Shown: positions 53,787 through 62,619 of the stretch, one piece after another
Layout of the letters: every line of letters starts with the position of its first letter
Numbering within the stretch: the stretch's first letter is position 1
DNA from: Parabacteroides massiliensis
Lineage (GTDB): Bacteria > Bacteroidota > Bacteroidia > Bacteroidales > Tannerellaceae
NCBI RefSeq assembly: GCF_900155425.1
Contig: NZ_LT700189.1
Span: 551,787 to 615,786, forward strand
Direction: 5' to 3'
Length of the DNA stretch: 64,000 nucleotides
The notes under the pieces: model-generated
Told to the model about the DNA's origin: nothing
The model's input: only the letters and a program-made list of their open reading frames with translations
The model's database searches: none
Program-made: the position numbers and the translations under genes

Positions 53787-54050
53787 GCTGGGCGATTCTG
53801 TGTTGGTTCAGGTGAAAGCAAAACTGGGTGAAGCCATAGCCGGCAGGATATTCGGCAATATATTCTTTCCAAAGCTGCATCCGGGTCACATGTTACGTCC
53901 AAGTCCCTTTTCCAGATAGGGTAACCGCTTGGAGAAATCGTCAAAGCACTTCTCCGTATAGGGCAGGGCGCCACCGTTAAAGATTCGTTCCAATTCCGGT
54001 TCGTCTTTCTCTAATAGTTCTTTAACACTCACTGACAAGATTTCATTTGG
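53787..54050 (-). pseudogene. Inverted internal fragment of a second istA
   Basis: The minus strand matches about 51500-51760 of the nearby istA closely (KELLEKDEPELERIFNGGA, then FDDFSKRLPYLEKGLGRN), but has a one-base deletion near 53893 and no other part of the gene. It is the trace of a separate, older IS21 copy. Confidence 0.75.
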
Positions 54051-54108
54051 AATATACTCATAGGATATTCTTTTTTTGAGTGAATTTACTTAGAAAGTCA
54101 AATGAAAA

Positions 54109-54141
54109 TTGAGATACGGAATGATTTATCACTTATCTTTG
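54109..54141 (+). promoter_or_regulatory. Bacteroidetes-type promoter directly abutting a LuxR-type gene
   Basis: TTG at 54109-54111 and TATCTTTG at 54134-54141, spaced by 22 bp. The only good start codon of the gene (54146) is 4 bases after the -7 element, so the transcript would be leaderless or nearly so. Confidence 0.5.
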
Positions 54142-54145
54142 TCGC

Positions 54146-54910
54146 ATGACTACCAATAAAATAACCCCCGAAGAATTATGGGCAAGACAGCAGATCAGCC
54201 CGCTGGATGTGGACTATGATTTGTGGAATGAGCGCAGGGCATCCATACAGACATTCTCACAAATGAGCCAGAGTTGCATCTTTATGGTAGATGTTTTCAA
54301 AGAACGGTACGATTTTGCATCCGATAATTTTGCGACTATCTTCGGATATAACCCTACATGGATAAAGACGATTCGGAAGCAGGGAGATTTATTGGAGGAA
54401 CGGATTCATCCGGACGACCGGGTACAACTCATCGAGTACCAGATTGAACACGGGCAGTTCATCTATTCACTTCCACAGGAACAAAGAAATGATTATCAGC
54501 AGATATTCCAAATTCGTATGCTGAATGCCCGGCAGGAATATGTGAATGTAACCAGTCGTCACCAAGTGGTTCAAAAGGACAAGAGTGGGAAGGCATGGAT
54601 GATTATGGGAGTGATGGATATTGCGCCTGACCAAACTCCTATGGAGCGAATCAAGCGGATGGTTATTAATCGTAAGACGGGTGAAATACTTGCATCGGCA
54701 GTTGTTCCGGCAGACCAGCAATTAACCAAACGGGAAAAGGAAATACTCTTATTAATCCGACAGGGCTTTTTGAGCAAGGAAATTGCATATAAACTGAACC
54801 TTAGTATTTACACGGTGAACAATCACCGCAAGAATATATTGGCAAAACTGAATGTCGATAATGTGATCGAAGCCATCAACTGGGCAGAAAGTTTCGGTAT
54901 TCTCTATTGA
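54146..54910 (+). CDS. LuxR-type HTH regulator with PAS-like sensor
   Basis: 254 residues. The N-terminal part (about 35-165) resembles a PAS fold (CIFMVDVFKERYDFASDNFA, then DLLEERIHPDDRVQLIEYQ, typical PAS/PAC text). The C-terminal LuxR HTH is at about 188-250: LTKREKEILLLIRQGFLSKE, then IYTVNNHRKNILAKLNV. This two-part layout is frequent in Bacteroides regulators. It ends exactly where the convergent nucleotidyltransferase-like gene ends. No target is evident. Confidence 0.85.
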   Translation: MTTNKITPEELWARQQISPLDVDYDLWNERRASIQTFSQMSQSCIFMVDVFKERYDFASDNFATIFGYNPTWIKTIRKQGDLLEERIHPDDRVQLIEYQIEHGQFIYSLPQEQRNDYQQIFQIRMLNARQEYVNVTSRHQVVQKDKSGKAWMIMGVMDIAPDQTPMERIKRMVINRKTGEILASAVVPADQQLTKREKEILLLIRQGFLSKEIAYKLNLSIYTVNNHRKNILAKLNVDNVIEAINWAESFGILY

Positions 54911-55504
54911 TTACGGCAACCAATCCAAGCTGTTTGTCAGTGGATTGGTTTTTCTCCATTGTTCCAGTTCTTCGTAACTGCAGACTCCACCCTCGAAGAC
55001 AGCATGATAGATTTCTATGCCGGGAATCTGCACACCGTCCGGCACATCGAATTTAATTTGAAGGATGGTTTGCTTGATTTCTGGAGTAAGGTGGTTTGCG
55101 ATAGCTGCGGTTACTTTCTCTACCACACCGTCATATTTTGAGCCTCTGCGGATGTGAATCATGTCGAACTTCCATGTATTCCTGTCCTCGTCTTCGTAGA
55201 GAACGTGCCATTCAATGCATTCTTCTTCCGTCTGAATCAGATTCTTATAGTGGATTTCCTTTAAAGAGAGCCGTTCGGCAAGTTCCTGCATTACAGAAAA
55301 GCTGGCTGCAATATCCAGTGTATCGGTATAAATATGCAGGTCTATATCCCTATTCTTTGCCAACAGTCCGGTTTTGAGTGAGCCTACCGGATAGACGGTT
55401 GCTCCTATACGTTCCCATGCCGGGATAATACCGGTATGTTCCAGTATTTTCCAAGCGGTTTGCTGATTATGTAGGGCAAGTTCAAGAATATCCATGTCGT
55501 TCAT
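54911..55504 (-). CDS. Nucleotidyltransferase-fold protein
   Basis: 197 residues. YPVGSLKTGLLAKNRDIDLH carries the GS-x(n)-DxD signature of the Pol-beta nucleotidyltransferase superfamily, and WKFDMIHIRRGS could supply the third carboxylate. Similar proteins include small-molecule (for example aminoglycoside) nucleotidyltransferases and uncharacterised ones; the substrate cannot be named. Convergent with the LuxR-type gene and divergent from the HelD-like gene. Confidence 0.62.
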   Translation of the reverse strand: MNDMDILELALHNQQTAWKILEHTGIIPAWERIGATVYPVGSLKTGLLAKNRDIDLHIYTDTLDIAASFSVMQELAERLSLKEIHYKNLIQTEEECIEWHVLYEDEDRNTWKFDMIHIRRGSKYDGVVEKVTAAIANHLTPEIKQTILQIKFDVPDGVQIPGIEIYHAVFEGGVCSYEELEQWRKTNPLTNSLDWLP

Positions 55505-55635
55505 TTTGAGCGTACAAAGATATAAAACTTATGGATATGTAGCTATAAATAGCCATTTACTATCTTGCTCGATTACAGTAATTTTGCGCATCGTTTTGTT
55601 TTGGCTCTATTTTCATCCTTTAGCAATAAATCACG

Positions 55636-57687
55636 ATGGTATTCAATCAAACAGAGAAGCAGGAAAGAAGCTATTTGCAGCAAATAATCAATCGTCTGAA
55701 ACAGATAATTGGCCATACCGATGTGTCCGTGAAAGATCATGTAGATACATTGGCGGAGTATAAAGACTACCTTTGGAATAATAAAGATATTGATCCGCAT
55801 GAGATACGCTCCATGCGTGAAAGCATACTGAATCATTTTGCCATAGGCGAAAGTGTAATCGACAAACGCCGACGGCTTACTAAAATAGTGGATATTCCTT
55901 ACTTCGGACGAATCGACTTTCAAGAGAAGAACGGGAGCCATCCGATAATCCCTGTTTATATCGGCATCCACACCTTTTACGACACCGAAAGCCGGACAAC
56001 CGTGCTTTACGATTGGCGGGCGCCTATTTCGAGTATGTTCTACGACCATGAACTGGGCGAAGCATCTTATCAATCCCCATCGGGAGAGATAAAAGGGAAT
56101 ATTTCCCTGAAACGCCAATACCGAATCCGGGCTGGAAAGATGGAATTCATGATCGAAAGTGCGCTGACCGTTCACGATGATATTCTGCAAAAGGAGCTTA
56201 GTGCTAATGCGGATGATAAGATGAAGAATATTGTTGCCACCATCCAGCGAGAACAAAACCGAATTATCCGTAATGAGGAAGCCCGAACGCTCATCATTCA
56301 GGGTGTGGCGGGTTCGGGCAAAACTTCTATTGCCCTGCACCGTATCGCCTACTTGTTGTATGCTTTTCAGGGCAGCATCTCTTCAAAAGATATATTGATC
56401 GTTTCTCCGAACAAGGTGTTTGCCGATTACATTTCTAACGTCCTGCCCGAACTGGGCGAAGAAACCGTACCGGAATCCAGCATGGAACAGATACTTTCCG
56501 AAGTACTGAATCACAAATACAAATACCTTGGCTTTTTCGAGCAAGTGGATGAATTGCTGACAAAACCAACACCGAATTTTATCGAGCGAATCGAATATAA
56601 ATCCTCTTTTGACTTCATCGCCAGTCTGGATCGCTTCATTCTACATATCGAAAATCACTACTTTAGGGCAGAAGATGTGAAGCTAACCAAGCATATCATC
56701 GTCCCGGCTGAATTTATCAAAGAGCAATTCCACCGTTTCAACCGCTACCCCATGCGCCAGCGGTTCGAGGCTATGACGGATTATATTCTCGATATGATGA
56801 AAGTACAGTACGCTTTCACTGTGACGACTGCCGAACGGAATTTCCTGAAAAAAGAAATCAAGAGAATGTTTGCCGGAAACAATGACTTGCAGGTCTATAA
56901 AGATTTCTTCGCATGGACGGGTAAACCGGAACTGTTTAAAATGCGGAAGAACCGCACGCTTGAATATGCCGACTTAGCACCGTTGGCGTATCTGCATATC
57001 GCTTTGGAAGGTGGTACAAAGAACAGTGTCAAACATTTGCTGGTAGATGAGATGCAAGATTATTCTCCCATCCAATATAAGGTAATGCAAAAGCTATTCC
57101 CTTGCCGGAAAACGGTATTGGGCGATGTCAGCCAGTCGGTCAATCCTTACGGTTCGTCTACTGCGGATATGATTCAGAAAGCTCTTGCCGCAGGCGAAGT
57201 GATGAAGCTATGCAAAAGTTACCGCTCTACTTGCGAGATCACAGATTTTGCACAGAAAATACGGACAAACATCGAGCTTGAACCGGTCGCACGACACGGA
57301 GAGAAACCACGAGTACTACAATTTACGAATGAGAAAGAAGAACTATCTTCCATCAAAGAATTAATTGCCACCTATCAGGCATCCGCCTATAAATCACTGG
57401 GGATTGTCTGCAAAACCGAATTGCAAGCCCGTGAGATGGCAGATAAATTGCAAATTCCTGATATTCATTTCCTATCGAACCAAAGTTCAGCTTTTGTTCA
57501 GGGTATTGTTATCACCTCTGCCCACATGGCAAAAGGTTTGGAATTTGATGAAGTGATTATCCCACAGGCAGACGATAGAAATTATCATTCGGAAATCGAC
57601 CGGAGTATGCTATATGTGGCGGTCACGAGGGCAATGCACCGTTTAACACTGACCTATAACGGAACAAAACACACGCCATTCATCTAA
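55636..57687 (+). CDS. HelD-like UvrD-family helicase/RNA polymerase recycling factor
   Basis: 683 residues. N-terminal coiled-coil arm (about 1-60) and a linker with TVLYDWRAPISSMFYDHELG, a block typical of HelD proteins. Walker A GVAGSGKTS (about 221-229), RIAYLLYAF, DEMQDYSPIQYKVM (Walker B with Q), GDVSQSVNPYGS, and C-terminal motifs SAHMAKGLEFDEVI and LYVAVTRAMHRLTLTY. HelD removes stalled or inhibited RNA polymerase from DNA; some relatives protect against rifamycins. In this accessory setting a stress or drug role is possible but unproven. A broken second copy is at 60890-61071. Confidence 0.85.
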   Translation: MVFNQTEKQERSYLQQIINRLKQIIGHTDVSVKDHVDTLAEYKDYLWNNKDIDPHEIRSMRESILNHFAIGESVIDKRRRLTKIVDIPYFGRIDFQEKNGSHPIIPVYIGIHTFYDTESRTTVLYDWRAPISSMFYDHELGEASYQSPSGEIKGNISLKRQYRIRAGKMEFMIESALTVHDDILQKELSANADDKMKNIVATIQREQNRIIRNEEARTLIIQGVAGSGKTSIALHRIAYLLYAFQGSISSKDILIVSPNKVFADYISNVLPELGEETVPESSMEQILSEVLNHKYKYLGFFEQVDELLTKPTPNFIERIEYKSSFDFIASLDRFILHIENHYFRAEDVKLTKHIIVPAEFIKEQFHRFNRYPMRQRFEAMTDYILDMMKVQYAFTVTTAERNFLKKEIKRMFAGNNDLQVYKDFFAWTGKPELFKMRKNRTLEYADLAPLAYLHIALEGGTKNSVKHLLVDEMQDYSPIQYKVMQKLFPCRKTVLGDVSQSVNPYGSSTADMIQKALAAGEVMKLCKSYRSTCEITDFAQKIRTNIELEPVARHGEKPRVLQFTNEKEELSSIKELIATYQASAYKSLGIVCKTELQAREMADKLQIPDIHFLSNQSSAFVQGIVITSAHMAKGLEFDEVIIPQADDRNYHSEIDRSMLYVAVTRAMHRLTLTYNGTKHTPFI

Positions 57688-57770
57688 TCCATGTTTGTGA
57701 GACCTCCTCGGACTTTACATCTTATACCCACTTCATTTACTCCAATCATTCCGAATAACTATAGAATTTT

Positions 57771-58087
57771 GATTTGTTGGCAATCTCATCCATAGTCAAA
57801 TGCCTTATATGGGGTTTCTGTACGTTAGGTCAGATGTTTGCCGCCAGCTTTTTTCAGATTCCACCTCACAACGGACACCCTTGCTATTGGCTAAACGATT
57901 CCCGCTATTAGGGCTCGTTAGGAACTTACATCTATTAGAATAAGCTCATGCCGAGCATACCTAAGTAATCCCACTCCGCCAATTACCTGTTAGAATTGCC
58001 GAAGTGGAATTATTTATGGAATTCCGTAGTCTTTGCAAGAAGAATCCTTTTCTTGTTATCCCAAGCAATCTATTACGACTCCGCAGA
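57771..58087. repeat. 318-bp direct repeat, copy B
   Basis: Matches 49628-49946 in the same orientation. It carries group II intron copy B on the minus strand and ends 55 bp before the start codon of the methyltransferase gene, whose in-frame upstream codons (57996-58142) are repeat sequence and not real protein. Confidence 0.9.
57778..57960 (-). mobile_element. Group II intron 5' fragment (domain I), copy B
   Basis: Minus-strand sequence from 57960 (GTATGCTCGGCATGAGC ...) is almost the same as copy A, including GCAAGGGTGTCCGTTGTGAG and GCTGGCGGCAAACATCTGAC. No intron ORF or 3' domains follow. Confidence 0.7.
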
Positions 58088-58142
58088 AAAAGAAAAATAC
58101 ATTCATAAGAAGAATCCAAAGGTTTTTCCTAATTTTGCAATC

Positions 58143-59699
58143 ATGAATATAAGTTGGTTTGAAATAAAGCCTTATGAAAATGAGCTGCCTACTAACTATG
58201 CAGATAGAATAGGCAGATTATATACTGATACAGTCACTGCTACCTTTAAGAAAAGTAACGGTCAGTTTTTCACACCGGTATCTATCGCCTATTTTATGGG
58301 TAAACAAATAAATACGGATAAGGATTCTGTCTCCGTATTAGATCCGGGATGTGGAACTGCCATATTATCATGTGCCGTGATTGAGAATCTGGTTTTGCAA
58401 TCAAAGGTAAAACGGATAGAATTGGTTACATACGAAACCGATGAGAACCTTATACCGGGATTACAAAAAGTTCTGGAATATATAACAATATGGGGGATGC
58501 GCCATAATGTCCGGATTGATTGCCGTTCATATTGTGAGGACTTTATTTTATCCAATTATTCAGTATTATATTCTGATACAATTTATGAAAGGGCTGAGAA
58601 TTTGCAGAAATATGATTTGATCATATCCAATCCTCCCTATTTCAAGCTTTCCAAAGAAGACAAACGGGTGAAAGCTGCCCAATGCATTATAGACGGACAG
58701 CCCAATATATACTCTATATTTATGGCTATATCAGCTTTATTGCTTGCGGAACAAGGTCAGATGATTTATATAACCCCAAGAAGTTTTACTTCGGGAAGAT
58801 ATTTCCGTTTGTTCCGAAATTTCCTGTTTAAGCATGTACAGATAAATTTTGTCCACCTTTTCAATACCCGGAAAGATACGTTTTCCAAAGATAATGTGCT
58901 TCAGGAAACAATTATAATGAAATGTTCCCCTAAAAAAAAAGCAGATTATAATGTCGTTTTATCATACAGTGAGGGGCTTTCCGACTTGGCTACCCCTGCA
59001 ATCAAAGAAGTACAGCGGAAAGAAATCATTGACATTACCTCAAAAGAATTGATATTGCATTTGCCGGTCAGCCTTGAAGACGAGAAAATTATCAGGCTGT
59101 TCAAATCATGGGATGGCAACCTGAACAAATATCATATCCAGATTTCCACCGGCCCGGTTGTGGCTTTTCGCTCAAAGGAACAGTTATGCGAAACCTCCGG
59201 AGAAGGGACCGCTGCACTATATTGGTTGCATAACGTAGTAAAGATGCTGGCTGATCATCCTGTCGTAAAGGAAGGAAAACCCCAATTCATCCGTATAAAT
59301 GAAATGTCTGTATCCACCTTGTTACCCAACAAGAACTATGTCCTGCTACGGCGTTTCAGTTCCAAAGACGATAATAGCCGGTTAATTGCCGCACCTTATT
59401 TTGGGAACATGACTTCCTGCGCATATGTAGGAATCGAAAACAAACTGAACTATATCTATCGTCCAAAAGGACACTTGAACCGTATGGAGGTAATGGGGAT
59501 AGCCGCCTTATTGAATAGCGATTTGTTCGATAATTATTTCAGAACATTCAATGGAAATGTAAATGTTAGTGCTACGGAACTGAGGGAGATGCCCATGCCT
59601 CCCCTTGAAGTCATTGAGCGTATCGGAAAAGACCTGATTGCCATGAATGATTATTCTATGGCAAACGTAAATAAGATTGTAAACAAATATTTTATGTGA
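58143..59699 (+). CDS. N6-adenine DNA methyltransferase of a BsuBI/PstI-type restriction-modification system
   Basis: 518 residues from the ATG at 58143. SAM-binding motif I is LDPGCGTAIL (about 66-75), the target-motif IV is ISNPPYFKL (NPPY), and FTPVSIAYFMG precedes motif I, as in gamma-class enzymes like M.PstI. The C-terminal half (LLRRFSSKDDNSRLIAAP, and ALLNSDLFDNYFR) is the target-recognition part. It would methylate adenine in the site cut by the adjoining endonuclease, CTGCAG if the BsuBI/PstI relation holds. The stop is 1 bp before the endonuclease start. A TAATTTTG element is at 58130-58137. Confidence 0.9.
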   Translation: MNISWFEIKPYENELPTNYADRIGRLYTDTVTATFKKSNGQFFTPVSIAYFMGKQINTDKDSVSVLDPGCGTAILSCAVIENLVLQSKVKRIELVTYETDENLIPGLQKVLEYITIWGMRHNVRIDCRSYCEDFILSNYSVLYSDTIYERAENLQKYDLIISNPPYFKLSKEDKRVKAAQCIIDGQPNIYSIFMAISALLLAEQGQMIYITPRSFTSGRYFRLFRNFLFKHVQINFVHLFNTRKDTFSKDNVLQETIIMKCSPKKKADYNVVLSYSEGLSDLATPAIKEVQRKEIIDITSKELILHLPVSLEDEKIIRLFKSWDGNLNKYHIQISTGPVVAFRSKEQLCETSGEGTAALYWLHNVVKMLADHPVVKEGKPQFIRINEMSVSTLLPNKNYVLLRRFSSKDDNSRLIAAPYFGNMTSCAYVGIENKLNYIYRPKGHLNRMEVMGIAALLNSDLFDNYFRTFNGNVNVSATELREMPMPPLEVIERIGKDLIAMNDYSMANVNKIVNKYFM

Positions 59700-59700
59700 T

Positions 59701-60639
59701 ATGAGTAAAATAAGTGATGCACAAGATATATTGTCTGTGTTGGGCTTGCCTCCGGCACAGCAGAATGAAATATCCGCTTTGACTTTACTTGCATTATGCG
59801 GATTAAAAGAGAAAGACAGCTGGGCGGATGCCACTCGCAAGAGCTTAAAAATAAGCAAGGATATTATGGCATTTGTCAATGAAAACTATAAAAAAGAGCA
59901 GCCGTATGCCCCAAATACACGGGAAACTTTCAGACGGCAGGTGCTTCATCAGTTCTTGCAGGCACGTATTGTAGATTATAACCCGGATAATCCGGCTTTA
60001 CCGGTGAACAGTCCAAACGCCCATTACAAACTGACAGAAGAAGCCTATGAAACAATAAAATCATACAATACCCAAGAATGGGAAATAAGAGCCCAAAACT
60101 TTAATGATGCAGTAGGACGATTGATTGAAGAGTATGAGAAAGGCCGTGAGAAGGAAATGATACCGGTTACTATTGAAGGTATGGAGTTTAAACTGTCTCT
60201 GGGCAAGCATAATGAAGTACAAGCGGCAGTCATTAATGAATTTGCACCCCGTTTTGCGGCAGGCGCAAAAGTCCTTTATATTGGTGATACAGCCAATAAA
60301 GACCTTTATTGTAACAAGGAGCTTTTAAAAGAAATTGGCATTCCAATCACAGAACACAGTAAACTGCCGGATATTGTCATTTATGACAGTAATAAAGAGT
60401 GGCTATTCTTAATAGAAGTGGTTACTTCGCATGGGCCGGTATCTCCCAAACGTGTAATCGAGCTGGAAGATTTCACGAAAGAATGCAAAGCAGGGAAAGT
60501 ATATGTTACCGCTTTTCCTGAGAGAGCCGAGTTCAAGAAACATGTGGCTGATATTGCATGGGAAACCGAAGTTTGGATAGCGGAAAATCCAGATCATATG
60601 ATTCATTTTAATGGAGATAGATTTATAGGGCCGAGATAA
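59701..60639 (+). CDS. BsuBI/PstI-type restriction endonuclease
   Basis: 312 residues, near PstI in length. N-terminal helical domain (SDAQDILSVLGLPPAQQNE; TRETFRRQVLHQFLQARIVD) and C-terminal PD-(D/E)xK-like core: KLPDIVIYDSNKEWLFLIEV with D and E-V as the metal site, followed by TSHGPVSPKRVIELE. This matches BsuBI/PstI_RE, enzymes that cut CTGCAG. Co-transcribed with the methyltransferase. The specificity is inherited from family knowledge; the window itself contains CTGCAG (for example 418-423). Confidence 0.88.
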   Translation: MSKISDAQDILSVLGLPPAQQNEISALTLLALCGLKEKDSWADATRKSLKISKDIMAFVNENYKKEQPYAPNTRETFRRQVLHQFLQARIVDYNPDNPALPVNSPNAHYKLTEEAYETIKSYNTQEWEIRAQNFNDAVGRLIEEYEKGREKEMIPVTIEGMEFKLSLGKHNEVQAAVINEFAPRFAAGAKVLYIGDTANKDLYCNKELLKEIGIPITEHSKLPDIVIYDSNKEWLFLIEVVTSHGPVSPKRVIELEDFTKECKAGKVYVTAFPERAEFKKHVADIAWETEVWIAENPDHMIHFNGDRFIGPR

Positions 60640-60889
60640 AAAATAGAAACTGAATATATGGAATATTTTTTTTACACATAGCTGAAAACGATCTTAATCG
60701 TGATTTTATTGCCGCTCTTCGTAACTACGCAGAAGAACAAATATATCTGCCGTGAAATACTCTATGCTTTGGAAGCTTACTCTCCGAAAATGATAGAGAA
60801 AAGCTATCGAATGAATAAAACAGGCGTTTGGGAAGCACCCGAAACGGAATAAAAAACATTAAATTCAACAACTCTGAACATCGAAGAAT
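60640..60889. other. Degenerate spacer without an intact gene
   Basis: After the endonuclease stop, short open stretches (for example KYICREILYALEAYSPKMIE ending with a stop near 60852) suggest decayed coding sequence, but no family was recognised and no start or promoter fits. Confidence 0.4.
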
Positions 60890-61071
60890 AACCGTGCTTT
60901 ACGATTGCGGGCGCCCATTTCGAGTATGTTCACATCCCTGAACTGGGCGAAGAAACCGTACCCCGAAACCTGCATAGAGCAGATATTTTCCGAAGTGCTG
61001 AATTACAAATACAAATACCTTAGTTTTTTCGAGCAAGCGAATGTTTGTCGGAAACAATGACTTGCAAGTTA
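60890..61071 (+). pseudogene. Decayed, internally deleted copy of the HelD-like gene
   Basis: Three pieces match the intact gene at 55636: a block equal to about 55998-56061, joined at GAACTGGGCGAA to the block about 56449-56546, then joined to about 56865-56900 (ATGTTTGTCGGAAACAATGACTTG-like). The first joint falls exactly on a 12-13-bp sequence that occurs twice in the intact gene, 399 bp apart. Small indels also break the frame. Confidence 0.8.
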
Positions 61072-61435
61072 TGAGGGGTATTTCTTCTATAATATTGATA
61101 TTCTTTGAGTGACGAAGTCAGGACTTCATGTCCAAAGTAATGTATATCATTTTCTACAATATCCCCTCTCGTTTCTATTCCGAATGAAAAAACGGATGCT
61201 TTCAGATTGACTTTTATATGCCGGAACGGTACTTTTCGTGACATACATACAAACAGTCTGCCTGGGTTATGAAAACAGCCTGCCGTTTGTCAATCTTTTT
61301 ACCGGAGTTTCTGACATTTCTGCAAAGCCTAACTTCTGTAGAATCGGATATTCGGAGAAACAAGGAGGAGAGTAGGGGAATATGGGAAAGTATTTGAGGG
61401 TATTTTCAAGGATTCCGGCATTCCGTTTCCGTAAC
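61072..61435. other. Spacer with no convincing gene
   Basis: A minus-strand frame (61244-61020) and a plus-strand frame (from 61382) exist, but the first ends in antisense HelD remnant sequence and the second runs through an inverted repeat. No promoter-gene arrangement supports either. Confidence 0.4.
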
Positions 61436-61528
61436 GACCGTCTTCACTGCCATGACGACCGTCTTCGTTGCCGTGAGCTGCCGGGTTCACCTTATATGAA
61501 AACGGTCGTCATGGCAATGAAGACGGTC
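61436..61528. repeat. 27-bp inverted repeat built from CGACCGTCTTC units
   Basis: GACCGTCTTCACTGCCATGA plus CGACCGT (61436-61462) is complementary, with one mismatch, to 61502-61528. The left arm is followed by a second direct unit ACGACCGTCTTCGTTGCC (61455-61472), and a second inverted CGGTCGTC is at 61523-61530. The loop is about 39 bp. Probably a mobile or cruciform intergenic element. Confidence 0.75.
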
Positions 61529-61707
61529 GTCAGGAGAAAAAACCGCGCACCTCACGGGAAAGAGCCTTCCCAAGACCTTATTTGGGATCCGCAAAAATTG
61601 TTTGAGGATCCGTTCGCGGAGGGAATTAAGGCCGTTTTCAAGGTGTTTTTTACAATAAGGGGGGGCTACCTGCGTCAATTGCTTGTCATACGCTTGATTT
61701 GCTCAGG

Positions 61708-62619
61708 TTACAGTTGTTTCTCCAACCGTGCAATTCGTTTTTCGGTTGACGGATGCGTACTCATTATGTATTCGGTAAAAGTCGGACGTTCACCGTAAAC
61801 TTCTTCCATCCTTTTCAACCGGCGGAGGAAAGAAAGCAATCCTTCGCCGCAGCCATATTCCACAGCATAGGTATCACAACGGTATTCGGTATATTTATTG
61901 ATATTCACGTCTGCTATCCGGCTGATACCGTAGATAATCCGATGAAGCAGTTTATAAACAATCCACCATAATTTCGCTATAAGTTCACCCACAAAGCTCA
62001 AAGCCGGAACTAATGCAAACACCATACTGCCAATTATACTGAATATTAAGGCTGGAAGAAGAAATATACCATAAAGGCAGCGGTAACCGAACGATTCCAT
62101 TGAGAATAAAAGTACCCGATAGACGAAGTCGTAATGGGAGATATGTCCCACTTCATGACAGATGACACCCTTCAGTTCCTCATCCGAAGCAAAGGCAAGT
62201 ATTCCGCCCGTCAATCCTATCGTGTTGAAACCGAATGCGGTAGCATTTATCCGTGTGTCATTGTTTCGATAAAGTTTCAGTTTCCGATTCATCCCCATTT
62301 CCGAAAGCAACCGTTCCAGCCTCATGCGATCGGAATTGTTCAGAGGACGATATCCCTCTTTTCTACGTAGCATCCATACGTTAACCGGAGAAATGGAATA
62401 AAGGATGAATAACAGCAAAAGATAGTACGGCAACGTCATGACTAAATGTGGAATCACTCCCTTGTCAAACACCCCCGGTATGTATGCCGGCCATATATGA
62501 CGCAAGATTGAAAGTAGTAATGCGTAAAACACCGTAATAAAGACAAAATTCACTATTGTGACATAGGCCAACAGCAACAACTTGCAAAGGATACGGAATA
62601 TTCTGAGTGTTGTTTTCAT
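61708..62619 (-). CDS. M48-family membrane zinc metallopeptidase
   Basis: 303 residues. Two N-terminal membrane helices (about 10-38, 58-76) and more after the active site (about 165-215). The zinc site is VICHEVGHISH (HExxH) with the third ligand Glu in KYTEYRCDTYAVEYG. Ends with STHPSTEKRIARLEKQL, a motif usual in M48/HtpX enzymes (HPS..RI..L). Family members degrade misfolded membrane proteins or process peptides. The preceding 200 bp have no clear promoter. Confidence 0.87.
   Translation of the reverse strand: MKTTLRIFRILCKLLLLAYVTIVNFVFITVFYALLLSILRHIWPAYIPGVFDKGVIPHLVMTLPYYLLLLFILYSISPVNVWMLRRKEGYRPLNNSDRMRLERLLSEMGMNRKLKLYRNNDTRINATAFGFNTIGLTGGILAFASDEELKGVICHEVGHISHYDFVYRVLLFSMESFGYRCLYGIFLLPALIFSIIGSMVFALVPALSFVGELIAKLWWIVYKLLHRIIYGISRIADVNINKYTEYRCDTYAVEYGCGEGLLSFLRRLKRMEEVYGERPTFTEYIMSTHPSTEKRIARLEKQL

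Noticed and set aside
57996-58142. Upstream extension of the methyltransferase frame
   Set aside because: These codons are the 318-bp repeat and its junction; the same DNA at copy A is not coding, and the conserved protein begins at 58143.
61020-61244. 74-codon minus-strand frame
   Set aside because: Its last third is antisense to the HelD relic, and no family was recognised.
61382-61798. 138-codon plus-strand frame
   Set aside because: It passes through the 61436-61528 inverted repeat and then antisense to the M48 peptidase gene; no motif or promoter.
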